A stretch of DNA of 64,000 nt, taken from positions 1 through 64,000 of the IMG/VR virus record IMGVR_UViG_3300035698_004757; one strand, given 5' to 3'. Positions 1-9,200 of the stretch are shown here, in pieces; positions within the stretch are counted from its first letter, which is position 1, and the number at the start of each line of letters is the position of its first letter. The notes beneath the pieces are model-generated. The model was not told the origin of the DNA, searched no databases, and saw only the letters and a program-made list of their open reading frames with translations. This DNA is from a virus. Made by a program: the position numbers and the translations under genes.

Positions 1-10
1 AGGTACCAGC

Positions 11-214
11 ATGACTACTGCACTGCGGCAGGTCACGAGGGAGTGTGCGGTCATACTTGGCAATGTCAACGTCGCGCTGGGCAACCCGCGAGAGCATGTG
101 TGGACCCGGCGGGACAAGTACCCGCGCTGCATGGTGTGTGACATCGGGAAGCGTGCGGCCGGTCACGACATGCCATGCCCCGGTAAAGTTGACGCAGCGT
201 CAAAACAGGGTTGA
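11..214 (+). CDS. Small hypothetical protein, possibly the C-terminal part of a longer gene
   Basis: A 67-codon frame starts at ATG 11 and ends at TGA 212-214. The frame is also open upstream to the window edge, so this may be the end of a gene that begins before the window. The middle has three cysteines (CMVC, then a CPGK further on) that could form a small metal site. Its last residues, VDAASKQG, are imposed by the palindromic repeat at 189-203. I do not recognise the family. Confidence 0.45.
   Translation: MTTALRQVTRECAVILGNVNVALGNPREHVWTRRDKYPRCMVCDIGKRAAGHDMPCPGKVDAASKQG
189..203. repeat. 15-bp palindrome, copy 1
   Basis: Perfect TTGACGC-A-GCGTCAA. It lies inside the 3' end of the 67-codon frame, read V-D-A-A-S, and 7 bp upstream of the -35 box of the promoter at 211-239. 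Confidence 0.9.
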
Positions 215-239
215 CAGGTAATATGTCGTGTGGTACGGT
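211..239 (+). promoter_or_regulatory. Sigma70-type promoter, TTGACA-17-TACGGT
   Basis: The -35 box TTGACA (211-216) is followed after 17 bp by TACGGT (234-239). It sits between palindrome copy 1 and the gene starting at 302. A second AT-rich hexamer, TATATT (239-244), is spaced too far from the -35 box. Confidence 0.5.
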
Positions 240-301
240 ATATTCCACAAGTCGGGGAGCGCCGCCCGTAAACAGGTGCGACACGTATAGCAGGTGACAC
301 A

Positions 302-961
302 ATGAAACCGGAATCAAAGTATCAGCGCAAGTTGGAGCGAAAGTCCGCGAAGGCAGATCGGAGGCGTCGCAAACTTTCACGTATCGCACAGCAGGCCAAG
401 ACCGAAGCGACAGCGACTACGGATGAGTGGCAGCCGTTGCAGCGGGCCGCGATGTACAACGATACGGTCGCGCAGATGGTGACCGCGAAGCACGACGATA
501 CTTGGATGAATAACCTGTACACCGTGCAGGTGACACGCAACGTGCGGTACGAAGATTCGCCGACGCACCCGCAGGTTCACGAGTTGTCGATTCGCCGCAA
601 CGATCGCCAAGCGGCGTTGGACTGGCGACACTTACAAAAGATCAAAGATGAGTTGGTTGGCGAGAACCACGAAGGCGTGATGTTGTTCCCGCACAGGAAC
701 CGACTGGTGGACACGAGCAATCAGTTTTACGTTTACGTGCTGGCCGACGCTGACCAGACACACCCGTTCGGCATGGACGGCCGGTTGGTCAGTGAGGGTG
801 CGAGCGGCAACGTACAGCGACCTTTCCAGCCCGGGCTACGGCCGGACGACACAGTGGCGGCGTGTGGTGTGCATGTTGATGCAATCAAGGGCGGCGTGTA
901 TGGTGCGCCGTCTGCGTATGAAGTAGAAGTGGATTCGATTCTAAACCCCCCGAAGGAGTGA
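302..961 (+). CDS. Hypothetical protein with a basic N-terminus
   Basis: 219 residues. The start at ATG 302 follows AGGTGA about 6 nt upstream. The first 40 residues are very rich in Lys/Arg (including RRRRK) and likely bind nucleic acid or an acidic partner. The rest is mixed alpha/beta without a motif I know. The gene ends at TGA 959-961, and its last codons (AAGGAG) supply the SD for the next gene, so the two are translationally linked. It is the first gene after the promoter at 211-239. Function unknown. Confidence 0.75.
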   Translation: MKPESKYQRKLERKSAKADRRRRKLSRIAQQAKTEATATTDEWQPLQRAAMYNDTVAQMVTAKHDDTWMNNLYTVQVTRNVRYEDSPTHPQVHELSIRRNDRQAALDWRHLQKIKDELVGENHEGVMLFPHRNRLVDTSNQFYVYVLADADQTHPFGMDGRLVSEGASGNVQRPFQPGLRPDDTVAACGVHVDAIKGGVYGAPSAYEVEVDSILNPPKE

Positions 962-968
962 CTACACG

Positions 969-1367
969 ATGCCCGATGAGATCCTTATTGTGAACGAGGA
1001 GAAGCACCCGAACCTGTGGAAGCTGACGGCGGGTGTTGTCCCGACTGTTGACGACTCCACGCAGCACCGCGCCGCGGCGCTGTACGCGCAGCTTGCGGGG
1101 CAGTTCGGTGGTGACGACGAAATCATCATGGCCAGCCGTTGGGGTGTGAGGCTCGGCGACGGTAAGAAGTACAACTACGTGGCCGTGAACGCGAACCTGT
1201 ACCGTACGCTCAACGACGCCGAGCGTATTCTGTTTACCGATGTGTTGACGGTGGCGTCACGCCCGAACATCAGCGCAGGTCTCATTGCAGGTGTTGTGAT
1301 GTGGCCCGCTGATCCGGAGACGTTCGATCACAAGACGTTCGACCCGAATACGTCCGACGACCTTTAA
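969..1367 (+). CDS. Hypothetical protein
   Basis: 132 residues. The ATG at 969 follows AAGGAG and a GACTAC hexamer. The protein is soluble and mildly acidic with no membrane segment; a central block (AVNANLYRTLNDAERILFTD) looks helical. It is the last gene of a two-gene unit closed by the strong terminator at 1384-1419. I do not recognise the family. Confidence 0.75.
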   Translation: MPDEILIVNEEKHPNLWKLTAGVVPTVDDSTQHRAAALYAQLAGQFGGDDEIIMASRWGVRLGDGKKYNYVAVNANLYRTLNDAERILFTDVLTVASRPNISAGLIAGVVMWPADPETFDHKTFDPNTSDDL

Positions 1368-1383
1368 TCACGTTGGTGCAAGG

Positions 1384-1419
1384 CCGCCCCACCCACGTCG
1401 GGTGGGGCGGTTGTTTTTT
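1384..1419 (+). terminator. Rho-independent terminator
   Basis: A perfect 11-bp stem, CCGCCCCACCC (1384-1394) with GGGTGGGGCGG (1400-1410), has a 5-nt loop and is followed by TTGTTTTTT. It closes the 302-1367 unit. Confidence 0.93.
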
Positions 1420-1438
1420 ATCTGTAGGGTTACGTCTG

Positions 1439-1834
1439 ATGAGTCTGGACGATTTACACGGATTACTATCACGCCGGTTGCAACAGCGCGAGGTGCAGTG
1501 GGTGCTGCCCAAGAGTGACGAAGGGATTGACTGGGGCGTGGAGCGAGTGGTGTTGGTGGAGGCCGGGACGAAGCAGTTGTGGTGGATGAAGTCGGGGATA
1601 GCGTACGCAGGTCGGATGTTGGGCAATGCGTACGTTGAGCCGAGGCTGACGCTGGTGGACTACGACGGTACCCGATCGAATTGGCGTCCGCGTCAACGAG
1701 AGTTGCACGTGGGTGGGCGACTGACCGTGACCTTGTTGTGCAGGTACGCGGTGACGATTGATGACTGGTTTGATTTTGTGGGGCTTACTGAACAATTGAA
1801 TCCGCATGTCACGACCGAAATCGTGACGGCTTGA
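1439..1834 (+). CDS. Hypothetical protein
   Basis: 131 residues from ATG 1439. The same frame could start at TTG 1373, but that would put the terminator hairpin inside the coding region, so the later ATG is chosen. The SD is weak (AGGG about 9 nt upstream). The protein is rich in Trp and Arg and looks like a small beta-rich domain. The next gene begins within 15 nt of its stop. Function unknown. Confidence 0.65.
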   Translation: MSLDDLHGLLSRRLQQREVQWVLPKSDEGIDWGVERVVLVEAGTKQLWWMKSGIAYAGRMLGNAYVEPRLTLVDYDGTRSNWRPRQRELHVGGRLTVTLLCRYAVTIDDWFDFVGLTEQLNPHVTTEIVTA

Positions 1835-1845
1835 AAGGCAAGAAC

Positions 1846-2358
1846 ATGCTTGGACACACGACAGAGTTTAATTACCCGGTGCTTACTTGTGTCGTCATCG
1901 ACGGCGATACGGTTCGCGCGACGTTGGACTTTGGCTTTAACACCTACAAGGGGGTGTCGGTGCGCATTATGAATGTGGACACGCCGGAGGTGCGGAGCAG
2001 AGACCTGTATCACAAGGCTGTCGGCCACATGGTCAAGGCTGCCGTTGAGAAATGGATTATGAATCAGGGTGGCGTGGGCGGCTTGCGTGTGGAGTCGGCA
2101 GACGTGGGCAAATACTATGGCCGCGTTGTGGGTGACCTGTACGTGCCGAACCCAGCAGGGCCAGCCACGGTGTACTTGTCGAACTTCCTGCTATCGAAAG
2201 GCTTGGCGGTACCGTACGAAGGCGGGCAGCGCGAGTGGACGCGCCAAGCGCTGGAAGCGGCCGAAGGCGCGGCTGCCGAGTTGATCGGTCGCGAGACTAC
2301 GGCGCAGATCAGAGCCGAGTACAACGTGGACCCACCGCAGTTGTCTGACGATGATTGA
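1846..2358 (+). CDS. Staphylococcal-nuclease-like (thermonuclease family) protein
   Basis: 170 residues from ATG 1846, with AAAGG as SD; an in-frame TTG at 1831 overlaps the previous gene and is less likely. The protein matches the SNase OB-fold. DGDT is at residues 19-22, an Arg at 40, DTPE at 45-48 and YYGR further on. These correspond to the metal-binding Asp, Arg35, Asp40-Thr41-Glu43 and Arg87 of S. aureus nuclease, so the active site looks intact. No signal peptide is seen. A phage nuclease could degrade host DNA or help processing, or act in the virion. A second, degenerate SNase-like protein lies among the neck genes at 30875-31300. Confidence 0.8.
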   Translation: MLGHTTEFNYPVLTCVVIDGDTVRATLDFGFNTYKGVSVRIMNVDTPEVRSRDLYHKAVGHMVKAAVEKWIMNQGGVGGLRVESADVGKYYGRVVGDLYVPNPAGPATVYLSNFLLSKGLAVPYEGGQREWTRQALEAAEGAAAELIGRETTAQIRAEYNVDPPQLSDDD

Positions 2359-2387
2359 TTGGCGTTGGGGCTACGTTGCCCTAAGAT
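2359..2387 (+). promoter_or_regulatory. Promoter, TTGGCG-17-TAAGAT, with palindrome over the start site
   Basis: TTGGCG (2359-2364) and TAAGAT (2382-2387) are 17 bp apart, directly after the nuclease stop codon. Palindrome copy 2 begins 3 bp after the -10 box, covering the expected +1, which is where a repressor operator would sit. Confidence 0.5.
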
Positions 2388-2390
2388 ACT

Positions 2391-2405
2391 TTGACGCAGC
2401 GTCAA
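2391..2405. repeat. 15-bp palindrome, copy 2
   Basis: Perfect TTGACGC-A-GCGTCAA, intergenic, immediately downstream of a -10 box and 2 bp before the AGGAG of the next gene. Confidence 0.9.
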
Positions 2406-2418
2406 CTAGGAGATGGCT

Positions 2419-2922
2419 ATGTCACATACCGCTAAATCGAAGCACAAGCCCAAGTCGAGGGACCGTGTGGTGCGTCTGTTCACGCCGACACTGCCCGGGA
2501 TGGAGATGGGGTGGCAGAGGATTGTCAGGCAGGCCGACCGCTTGGTATTGCTCGCCCCGGGGTCTGACCCACAGCCGGACGGACGCAGTGGTTACCGGCA
2601 TCTGGTTGCAGGGGGCTGCCGCAAAGGCGGGGAGCCGTTACACCCAAAGCCCACGTGGACGCTTGCTGAGGGCACACAGGTGGCCGGTGCGGCGTTGATG
2701 GACGTGACGGGCACTGTGCTGGCCTATTTCCTGTACCGCGAGCCTGTGCGGCTGCTGACAGGCGACAGGGTCACAGTGGACCGTGTGGAGATTGACCGGA
2801 GCATCGCAAAGGTGCTGGCCTATTTCCTGTACCGCGAGCCTGTGCGGCTGCTGACAGGCGACGGGGTCACAGTGGACCGTGTGGAGATTGACCGGAGCAT
2901 CGCAAAAGGTGATGGCGGCTGA
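2419..2922 (+). CDS. Hypothetical protein with a 32-residue tandem duplication
   Basis: 167 residues from ATG 2419. An ATG at 2413 directly abuts the AGGAG SD, so 2419 is spaced better. The N-terminus is basic (SKHKPKSRDR). The C-terminal third consists of two nearly identical 32-residue units, VLAYFLYREPVRLLTGD followed by a charged tail, encoded by a 96-bp DNA duplication at 2716-2907. The two protein copies differ at one position (Arg to Gly). Family unknown. Confidence 0.7.
   Translation: MSHTAKSKHKPKSRDRVVRLFTPTLPGMEMGWQRIVRQADRLVLLAPGSDPQPDGRSGYRHLVAGGCRKGGEPLHPKPTWTLAEGTQVAGAALMDVTGTVLAYFLYREPVRLLTGDRVTVDRVEIDRSIAKVLAYFLYREPVRLLTGDGVTVDRVEIDRSIAKGDGG
2716..2907 (+). repeat. Two tandem 96-bp direct repeats inside a gene
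   Basis: Copy one is 2716-2811 and copy two 2812-2907. They differ at two positions by eye: A2767 against G2863, and the last base. The unit is a multiple of three and keeps the frame, adding 32 residues. The near-identity points to a recent duplication. Confidence 0.93.
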
Positions 2923-2949
2923 GTTGCGGCGCTGACGCAGGAGTCACGG

Positions 2950-3201
2950 ATGGCGTTGTCAGATATTTGGACTATCACACAACCCGGTGACTTACTGGCC
3001 AAGTTGGGGGCGCGGGGTGCGCGTGTGACGCACCATGAGTTGGGGAGCCGTATCGTAGTCCAGTCGGGTGAGATGGTGTTTCAGGTGCAGGCCGGGGTGT
3101 TGGAGAGAGCGATTGCGATGGGGCAACTTGAGTACGACCGGTACGAGAGCCAACCCTATCAACACATTTGGGTGTTGCGTCGTGATAAGCCCAGTCGTTG
3201 A
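2950..3201 (+). CDS. Small hypothetical protein
   Basis: 83 residues, with AGGAG 8 nt before ATG 2950. It is a compact mixed protein without membrane segments or Cys motifs. It follows the duplicated-repeat gene by 27 nt and probably shares its transcript. Function not recognised. Confidence 0.65.
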   Translation: MALSDIWTITQPGDLLAKLGARGARVTHHELGSRIVVQSGEMVFQVQAGVLERAIAMGQLEYDRYESQPYQHIWVLRRDKPSR

Positions 3202-3269
3202 CATTTACACTGCATTCGGGGAAACTGTACAACGTACAGGGACTACCCACAGTTACAAGGAGCCTCGCG

Positions 3270-4406
3270 ATGCTGACTCGCGCTAATCTGTCCACTATGT
3301 TTGAGTCCGAACTCGACGGTAGCGAACTTTCTGACGTGACCCCAGTTACCCACCTTCCCGAAGACACAACGCATCCGGCCTACATTGCGGTTGAGCAGGC
3401 ACGCCCGGTGCTTGAAGAACTGTCTGACGAACCAATTTTTGTTACCGAGTCTGACGACGGTGCCGTGGTTGTAGTCGGGGAGGACAATGCCGTGCTGGTC
3501 GGTGCTGATGGCTCATTGCTGCTCAAAGACCTGACAACCGAAGGCGTGGGTGACGATTCGGACGATGACGTTGCGACCATGCTGGGACTTGACGACGATG
3601 ATGATGATGATGATGACCCTGACTGGGGTGACGATGACGACGATGATGATGATGGCGATGATGTGGATGACGATGACGACGATGATGACGAGCCGTTTGA
3701 AGGCGTCACGCTGGGCGGCATCACCGGCGTCATGCCGCAGTTGACCGAAGATCAGTGGGAGTCGGCGTCTGACGCAGCTTTTGACGCGATCCAAGACGCG
3801 ATTGAAAGCCAGACCGGGGACTACGACAGCGCACGGGAACTTGTGGCTCAGTTTGTGTCTGAACGCAAAGCCGGTGACTGGCGTGCATCGGTGTTGACTG
3901 CTGAGCGAATCGCCGAAGCGATGGGTCTTGACGCCACGGAATCCAAGGCCAAGTGCCCGGAGTGTGGGGAGGCGTTGGGTGCCGATGCAGACGAATGCGA
4001 AGAATGCGGATGGTCTGCCGATGACGACGAAGGTGACGACGACGATGATGAAACCGACGAAGAACTTGCCGAAGCTCGGCGTATGCCGCGCAAGAAGTCC
4101 GGCGCAGCCAAGGGCAACAATCAATTTGGTGGCAAAGGCCGCAGCCTCAAGACGCCCAAGGTGCCCAGTGATGTTGGCGGTGCATGGGCTACACATGAAG
4201 GTTGCACGTTCGCTATCTTCCCCAAGGGCCGCCTCCAAGAGTTTGTCACGTTGGCCAAGCAGGCCGGTGTGAAGACCGGCGACAATGTGGACCTGCAAAC
4301 CGAAGGCGACTATTACGGCGTTGAAGTGCCCGACGCAGTGGCCGATAAGATCGCGCCGTTGTTTGATGGCGATGATGTCGCGTACCGTACCCACGAATCT
4401 GACTGA
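3270..4406 (+). CDS. Asp-rich acidic protein with zinc ribbon and basic C-terminal part
   Basis: 378 residues. The start at ATG 3270 follows AAGGAG; an in-frame TTG at 3198 has no support. Residues about 105-150 hold long uninterrupted Asp runs (up to nine in a row). A four-Cys zinc ribbon (CPECG, 12 residues, CEECG) follows near residue 230, then a second acidic run, a basic linker (RRMPRKKSGAAKG) and a folded C-terminal domain. Such charge segregation resembles DNA mimics, scaffold or chaperone-like phage proteins, but no family is recognised. The Asp runs are encoded by GAY repeats (3590-3700), prone to slippage. Confidence 0.75.
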   Translation: MLTRANLSTMFESELDGSELSDVTPVTHLPEDTTHPAYIAVEQARPVLEELSDEPIFVTESDDGAVVVVGEDNAVLVGADGSLLLKDLTTEGVGDDSDDDVATMLGLDDDDDDDDDPDWGDDDDDDDDGDDVDDDDDDDDEPFEGVTLGGITGVMPQLTEDQWESASDAAFDAIQDAIESQTGDYDSARELVAQFVSERKAGDWRASVLTAERIAEAMGLDATESKAKCPECGEALGADADECEECGWSADDDEGDDDDDETDEELAEARRMPRKKSGAAKGNNQFGGKGRSLKTPKVPSDVGGAWATHEGCTFAIFPKGRLQEFVTLAKQAGVKTGDNVDLQTEGDYYGVEVPDAVADKIAPLFDGDDVAYRTHESD

Positions 4407-4410
4407 TTGT

Positions 4411-4425
4411 TTGACGCCGCGTCAA
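4411..4425. repeat. 15-bp palindrome, copy 3
   Basis: TTGACGC-C-GCGTCAA, intergenic, 4 bp after the previous stop codon and 17 bp before ATG 4443. It is the only copy with C at the centre. Confidence 0.9.
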
Positions 4426-4442
4426 TTGCCGAGGTGTGACTT

Positions 4443-6239
4443 ATGGCTGACTACGCACTTGCTTTCCGGAACGGGGCTTATGCCGTTTCTAGCACTGTGA
4501 ATATGTTCAATGCAGGTGCGGTGACGCGACCCGCATGGCTGAACGTATGGTTGCGACCGGACGTTGCGCCGGGAGCGTCGCGGAGTCTGGTTGGCTTTAC
4601 AAACGGCTCGCGGTGGTTCCTGTACATCACAAGTAGCACGATTCGCGTATATTGGGCAGGCTCACAATGGGACATCGGTCAGACGTTGACACAGTCCGTG
4701 TGGAATCATTTATTGTTTGTTGAGGTGTCTTCGACCGAGCGGTATTTTTACCTGAACGGCACCAAGTACAGCGACACGACCAGTTGGGGGTCTACGCCCA
4801 CGGGTCTCACAAAAGCGTACGTATTCAATAGCGGTGCTGGTTGGGACTGTGACGCGGACGACTTCGCAGCCCGGCACAACGTGGCTGGGTTCGACGAAGC
4901 TGCGGCCGACGCGATGGCGGCTGACATATGGTCAGGCGGGCCACCCACGGGTAAAGCCGTGGCACCGTATCTTCCTACACACCATTGGCTCATGGACAAC
5001 CGCTTTGGTGGCATCCCGGATCACGGCACGACTGCGGCACCTGTAATTATGATGGTCGAGGACGGTGGCGACCCCGACGATGTGGACTACACTGACACGC
5101 CGATGAGTCCACCGTCTGATTTGGTGGTGCTTGGTAATTCGATCGAACTAACACACGGTGACGTTACACCCGCAACGGCAGACCACACAGACTTCGGGGC
5201 CACGAACGTGACGGGCGGCACCGTGACACGTACGTTCTATGTCCGCAATGACGGTGGTGCAGACATTGCACAGGCTGTCGCGGCTGTCAGTGGCGACGAT
5301 GCCGGTGACTTCACTGTGTTGAGTCAGCCGACTACACCTCTTGCGGCCGAAGGGTTGACGAGTTTCCAAGTGCGGGCCGACCCCAGTGCGCGAGGTGTGC
5401 GTACAACGACTGTGCAGATCGACCACGACGACGCAGCCAAGGCTGACCCATTTACATTCAAAGTGCAGGTCACTGGCCAGAGTTCGTTGATTGTGGTCAA
5501 GGGCAATAGCCAAACAATCAGCGATGCAGACACCACACCCGACCCGGCCGATCACACCGATTTTGGCGATGTGTTGGCGGGCCTTGCTACGGTGACCCGC
5601 ACGTTTACAATTCAGAACACAGGCGAGCTAAGCCTAAACATCACCGACGTGGCGTTGTCAGGGACGGGCACTAGTGCTTACAGCATTGTGTCGCAACCGG
5701 ACGCAACCGTTGCCGCCGGGCAGACGACTACATTCGATGTCACCTTCGACCCCACCGGGGCCGGGGATTTTGACGCGACTGTAACAATCAGCAGCGACGG
5801 TCTCGGCAATGAGTCCTATACTTTTGACCTTACTGGTACGGCCACTGCGCCCGTCATCAGCGTCACGGGTGATGTGCTTAGCTTTGAGCATGAGGTTGGC
5901 GAGACTTCGGACACTGTAACTTTGACAGTGACCAACACAGGGTCCGCCAATCTCGCGCTTGAAGTTGACGGTGGCTTGTCGTGGGTTATCCCGTCTGTGC
6001 AGGCTACGGTTGTGGCACCCGCCGGGTCGGTGCAAATACAGTTCCGCGCTATCACAGTGGGCCTGCCGCTTGGTACACACGCTTCGACAGTGACGCTATC
6101 GGACGCCAACGGGGCTACGACTGACAAGACTCGCGTCATGGAGTTGGTTTTGAAAGAACGTGTGCGACCCAGCAAGACCGCAGGTGCGCAGGTGCGAATC
6201 GAAGAAGGCACACCTGTGTTGCCGTTGAAGGAGAATTGA
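4443..6239 (+). CDS. Lectin-like/Ig-like virion surface protein
   Basis: 598 residues. Residues 1-190 look like a concanavalin-A/LamG-type jelly-roll (WLNVWLRPD, SLVGFTNGSRWFLYI, then HHWLMDNRFGG). From about 225 there are two tandem Ig-like modules of the HYDIN/ASPM or choice-of-anchor-D type, each opening with GNS and a DHTDFG signature, and then a BACON/Ig-like module. The C-terminal tail is short and charged. The same Ig series recurs in the next gene, so the two are built from shared parts. Likely an adhesive or decoration protein; adsorption to host glycans is inferred only. The SD is weak (GAGG 12 nt before the ATG). Confidence 0.75.
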   Translation: MADYALAFRNGAYAVSSTVNMFNAGAVTRPAWLNVWLRPDVAPGASRSLVGFTNGSRWFLYITSSTIRVYWAGSQWDIGQTLTQSVWNHLLFVEVSSTERYFYLNGTKYSDTTSWGSTPTGLTKAYVFNSGAGWDCDADDFAARHNVAGFDEAAADAMAADIWSGGPPTGKAVAPYLPTHHWLMDNRFGGIPDHGTTAAPVIMMVEDGGDPDDVDYTDTPMSPPSDLVVLGNSIELTHGDVTPATADHTDFGATNVTGGTVTRTFYVRNDGGADIAQAVAAVSGDDAGDFTVLSQPTTPLAAEGLTSFQVRADPSARGVRTTTVQIDHDDAAKADPFTFKVQVTGQSSLIVVKGNSQTISDADTTPDPADHTDFGDVLAGLATVTRTFTIQNTGELSLNITDVALSGTGTSAYSIVSQPDATVAAGQTTTFDVTFDPTGAGDFDATVTISSDGLGNESYTFDLTGTATAPVISVTGDVLSFEHEVGETSDTVTLTVTNTGSANLALEVDGGLSWVIPSVQATVVAPAGSVQIQFRAITVGLPLGTHASTVTLSDANGATTDKTRVMELVLKERVRPSKTAGAQVRIEEGTPVLPLKEN

Positions 6240-6242
6240 CCC

Positions 6243-9200
6243 ATGCCCGCAACCGCAACAGTTAGTGGTGCCACGTTTGTGACTGTGCTTAACGCCGAAT
6301 GGCCGGTTACGGGCGGGTCTCGCAACGGCAAAGACATATTCAAGTGCCCCGGCAACCTTTATTGGATGTGGTACCACGACGATAGTGGCGACGGGTTCTA
6401 TGGGGGCGGTAACTTTTGGACGATTGGTGATGCTGATCCCACGAGTTCGCAGCCCGGTTGGATGAATGTTTGGTATTTGGGTTCGGACACTACGTGGCCG
6501 TGGGACGACGCATCGTGGGGCGCTAGTGGCGTGGGGCCGCCGGACGGACCGTTGACTGTGACGGGCAACGCCGTGGTAGGCGTGTACGCCGTCACGAGCG
6601 CAACCCCTGCCGGAGCCAATGGCAATTATCACTTGGTCGACAATACGGGTGAGGACGACTGGAAACAGGACGACACCGCCCGTTACATCTACAAGCAGGG
6701 TGGCTTCTGGCGTCGCGGACCAACACAGGGCGGTGGCGGTGACTACGAAGCAACCGGGCCAGCCGACTCTACTTCACCTGACGATGGTGCGTGGGACGAT
6801 GGGTCATCTGTTGCCGAGGGCACCGTGGCGCGGCAAGTTGTGTACATCGAGTACACGACCGACCCGGACGCAGCGGGTCAGTATTCAGCCCCCGTGTACG
6901 TCAAAGATGGCAACCTGTATTACACCGGACCTAACGGTTTTATCGCCGGTCGCGATCCCGGGACGCCTGACTGGCACATCGAAGCTGAGGATGGGACCGA
7001 AGGCGCGGGCGATGTTGCCGCCGACCACACAAACCCAAGTACCAGTGAATTACTGCCGATGAGCGGTTGGTCAGACGGCGTCGTTGTGCGCGATCCTTAC
7101 ATCACATTCCGCGAGAAGGTCACAAGCAAGTTTTATTCTGACAGTCCGGTTTTTAACGCGCAATACACGGCGTGCGACTTTGCAAACCGCATGGTTGTTT
7201 TGCAGCCGTACAATGACTACAGCAAGCCTGCCGCTGTGGGCGTGCAAGACGCACCGGGTGGCGATTTCACACTTGAGGCTTCGTTGCTACCTGACTTCGC
7301 GGGTCCGGGAAGCCACACGTGGACAGGTTGTGCGATGTCGCGCGTCGATCCGGATGACGACCAAGGTGGGTACCTTGCACTGTGTGGTGACGGCGGGACA
7401 CCTGCACAGATTGTGGTGGTGTATCACCGCGCAGCCGGGGAGACTACGTGGGTTAATGTGATGGTGGCCGAGATACCGACCGGCGGCGGCAACCACGAGC
7501 GCACATCGGTCGCGTTTTCCGACGACGGGCGTTGGGTCTTTGGCACACGCACCGGCGATGCGGCCCCCGGTAACAACTACGTGGTGGTGTGGGAAAACCA
7601 CCCGACGTTGGGTTGGCGTTACGTGCAGACGTTGGAGGCGACGGAGCCAAGCATTGCGCGCATGGGTGTGACAGTTGCATGCGATGGGTCGTACCTGTTC
7701 TTAGGCGCGCTGATGGCCAGCAACGATGACTCTGTCGCAATGTATTACCTTAACGGTGGTGTGTGGACGTACCTCGGCAAAGCACCTGACCCGGACCCCG
7801 GAGAAGTAGGTAAAGGGCGCGGGCAGATTGCGATGGTGTACAGCGACCCGTGGTTGTTCCTCCCCGCCGTTTATTATGGCCGTATTTACATCCACAAACG
7901 CAGTGGTGCCGCAGGTTCGGCGACGTTCCCGCATCACCAGACAATCGCACCCGTCGGTGTGCTATCGGGTTTAACTTTTGGTAACGATACCCGCGCGTAC
8001 AACGGCAACAACATTGTGTTTTCTGCGACGAGCGGGACGCACGGCTACGTGGGTCTGCTGACGTATGACGCAAACGGGGACACGTGGATTGCGGCTGAGT
8101 CCGCAAGCACGGATGACGATGTCGGTGGTGCCTATTCCGGCATCATCCCACTAGACGGCACAGTTGTGTATGGCACCCCCGCGTCCAACGGCCGCCAGAT
8201 GCAGGTGTTTAATTACACGGCTGCACTACCCCCCGGTCCTGATATTGAGGTGTACGGCAATAGCACGTTGATTGCCGACGCTGACGCAACACCTGATGCA
8301 GCCGATCACACTTCCGCAGGCAATGCACAGATTGGTGGCAGCACCGTGACGCGCACGTTGTACATCCGTAACGTGGGTGCGAGCGATTTGAACCTTACCG
8401 GGCCAACACCCGTGACTTTGACCGCAGGCCATACCGGTGACTTCACAATTGTGACGCAGCCGACGCTTGACCCGATTGACGTTGGCGAAGGCAACCAAGT
8501 ATCCGTGCCTGTGCGGTTCTCACCAGTAGCACGAGGCGCACGACAGGCTACGTTGGCGATCGCGAGTGACGACCCGACCGGTCCGTACACACTTGATGTG
8601 GGCGGCACGGGTCAGAGCGCGTTGATTGTTATCAAGGGCAACAGTCAAACGATTGCCAAGGGCGACGTGACACCTGACGCGGCCGATCACACCAGCTTTG
8701 GTGCCGCGACCGCAGGGCAGACCACCGTGGAGCGCACGTTTACGATTCACAACACCGGCGAGTACGACCTCACGATTACAGGTGTGTCGCTGACAACCGA
8801 AGTCAATTACACAATCAGCGAAGAGCCGTTACTTTCGACGGTGCCCGCTGGCCAGACGACTACGTTCAAGGTGCTGTTCGACCCGGCGGCGTCTGGATCA
8901 CTGGGCGACACAATCACGGTTGCCAGTAATGGCTTTGGCGACACGTCGTATGCCTTTGCGATCGACGGCACTGGTGTGGCTCCCGAGATTACGCTGACCG
9001 GCCCCGGCATTGACGTGGAAGTGAACAAGGGTGACTCACCGTCGCCGACTGTGCTTAATGTCGAGAACACCGGGGACGCCACGTTGAGCCTGCGCATCAC
9101 CAAGGGCAACGCAACGTGGCTGACGGTCGCCCCCGCTGCGAGCGAGGTGGCGTCCAGTGCCGACATCGACATCACAGTAAGCATCGCGACGGCTGGGCTG

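Noticed and set aside
1373-1438. TTG start at 1373 for the gene ending at 1834
   Set aside because: This would place the terminator hairpin within the coding sequence; the ATG at 1439 avoids it.
3198-3239. TTGACA at 3198 and the CTGTAC-AAC-GTACAG inverted repeat as promoter and operator
   Set aside because: No acceptable -10 box lies 16-18 bp downstream (GAAACT only), and the repeat occurs once; kept as too weak.
3380-3733. Ser-rich minus-strand frame
   Set aside because: It is the reverse complement of the poly-Asp codons and has no start signal.
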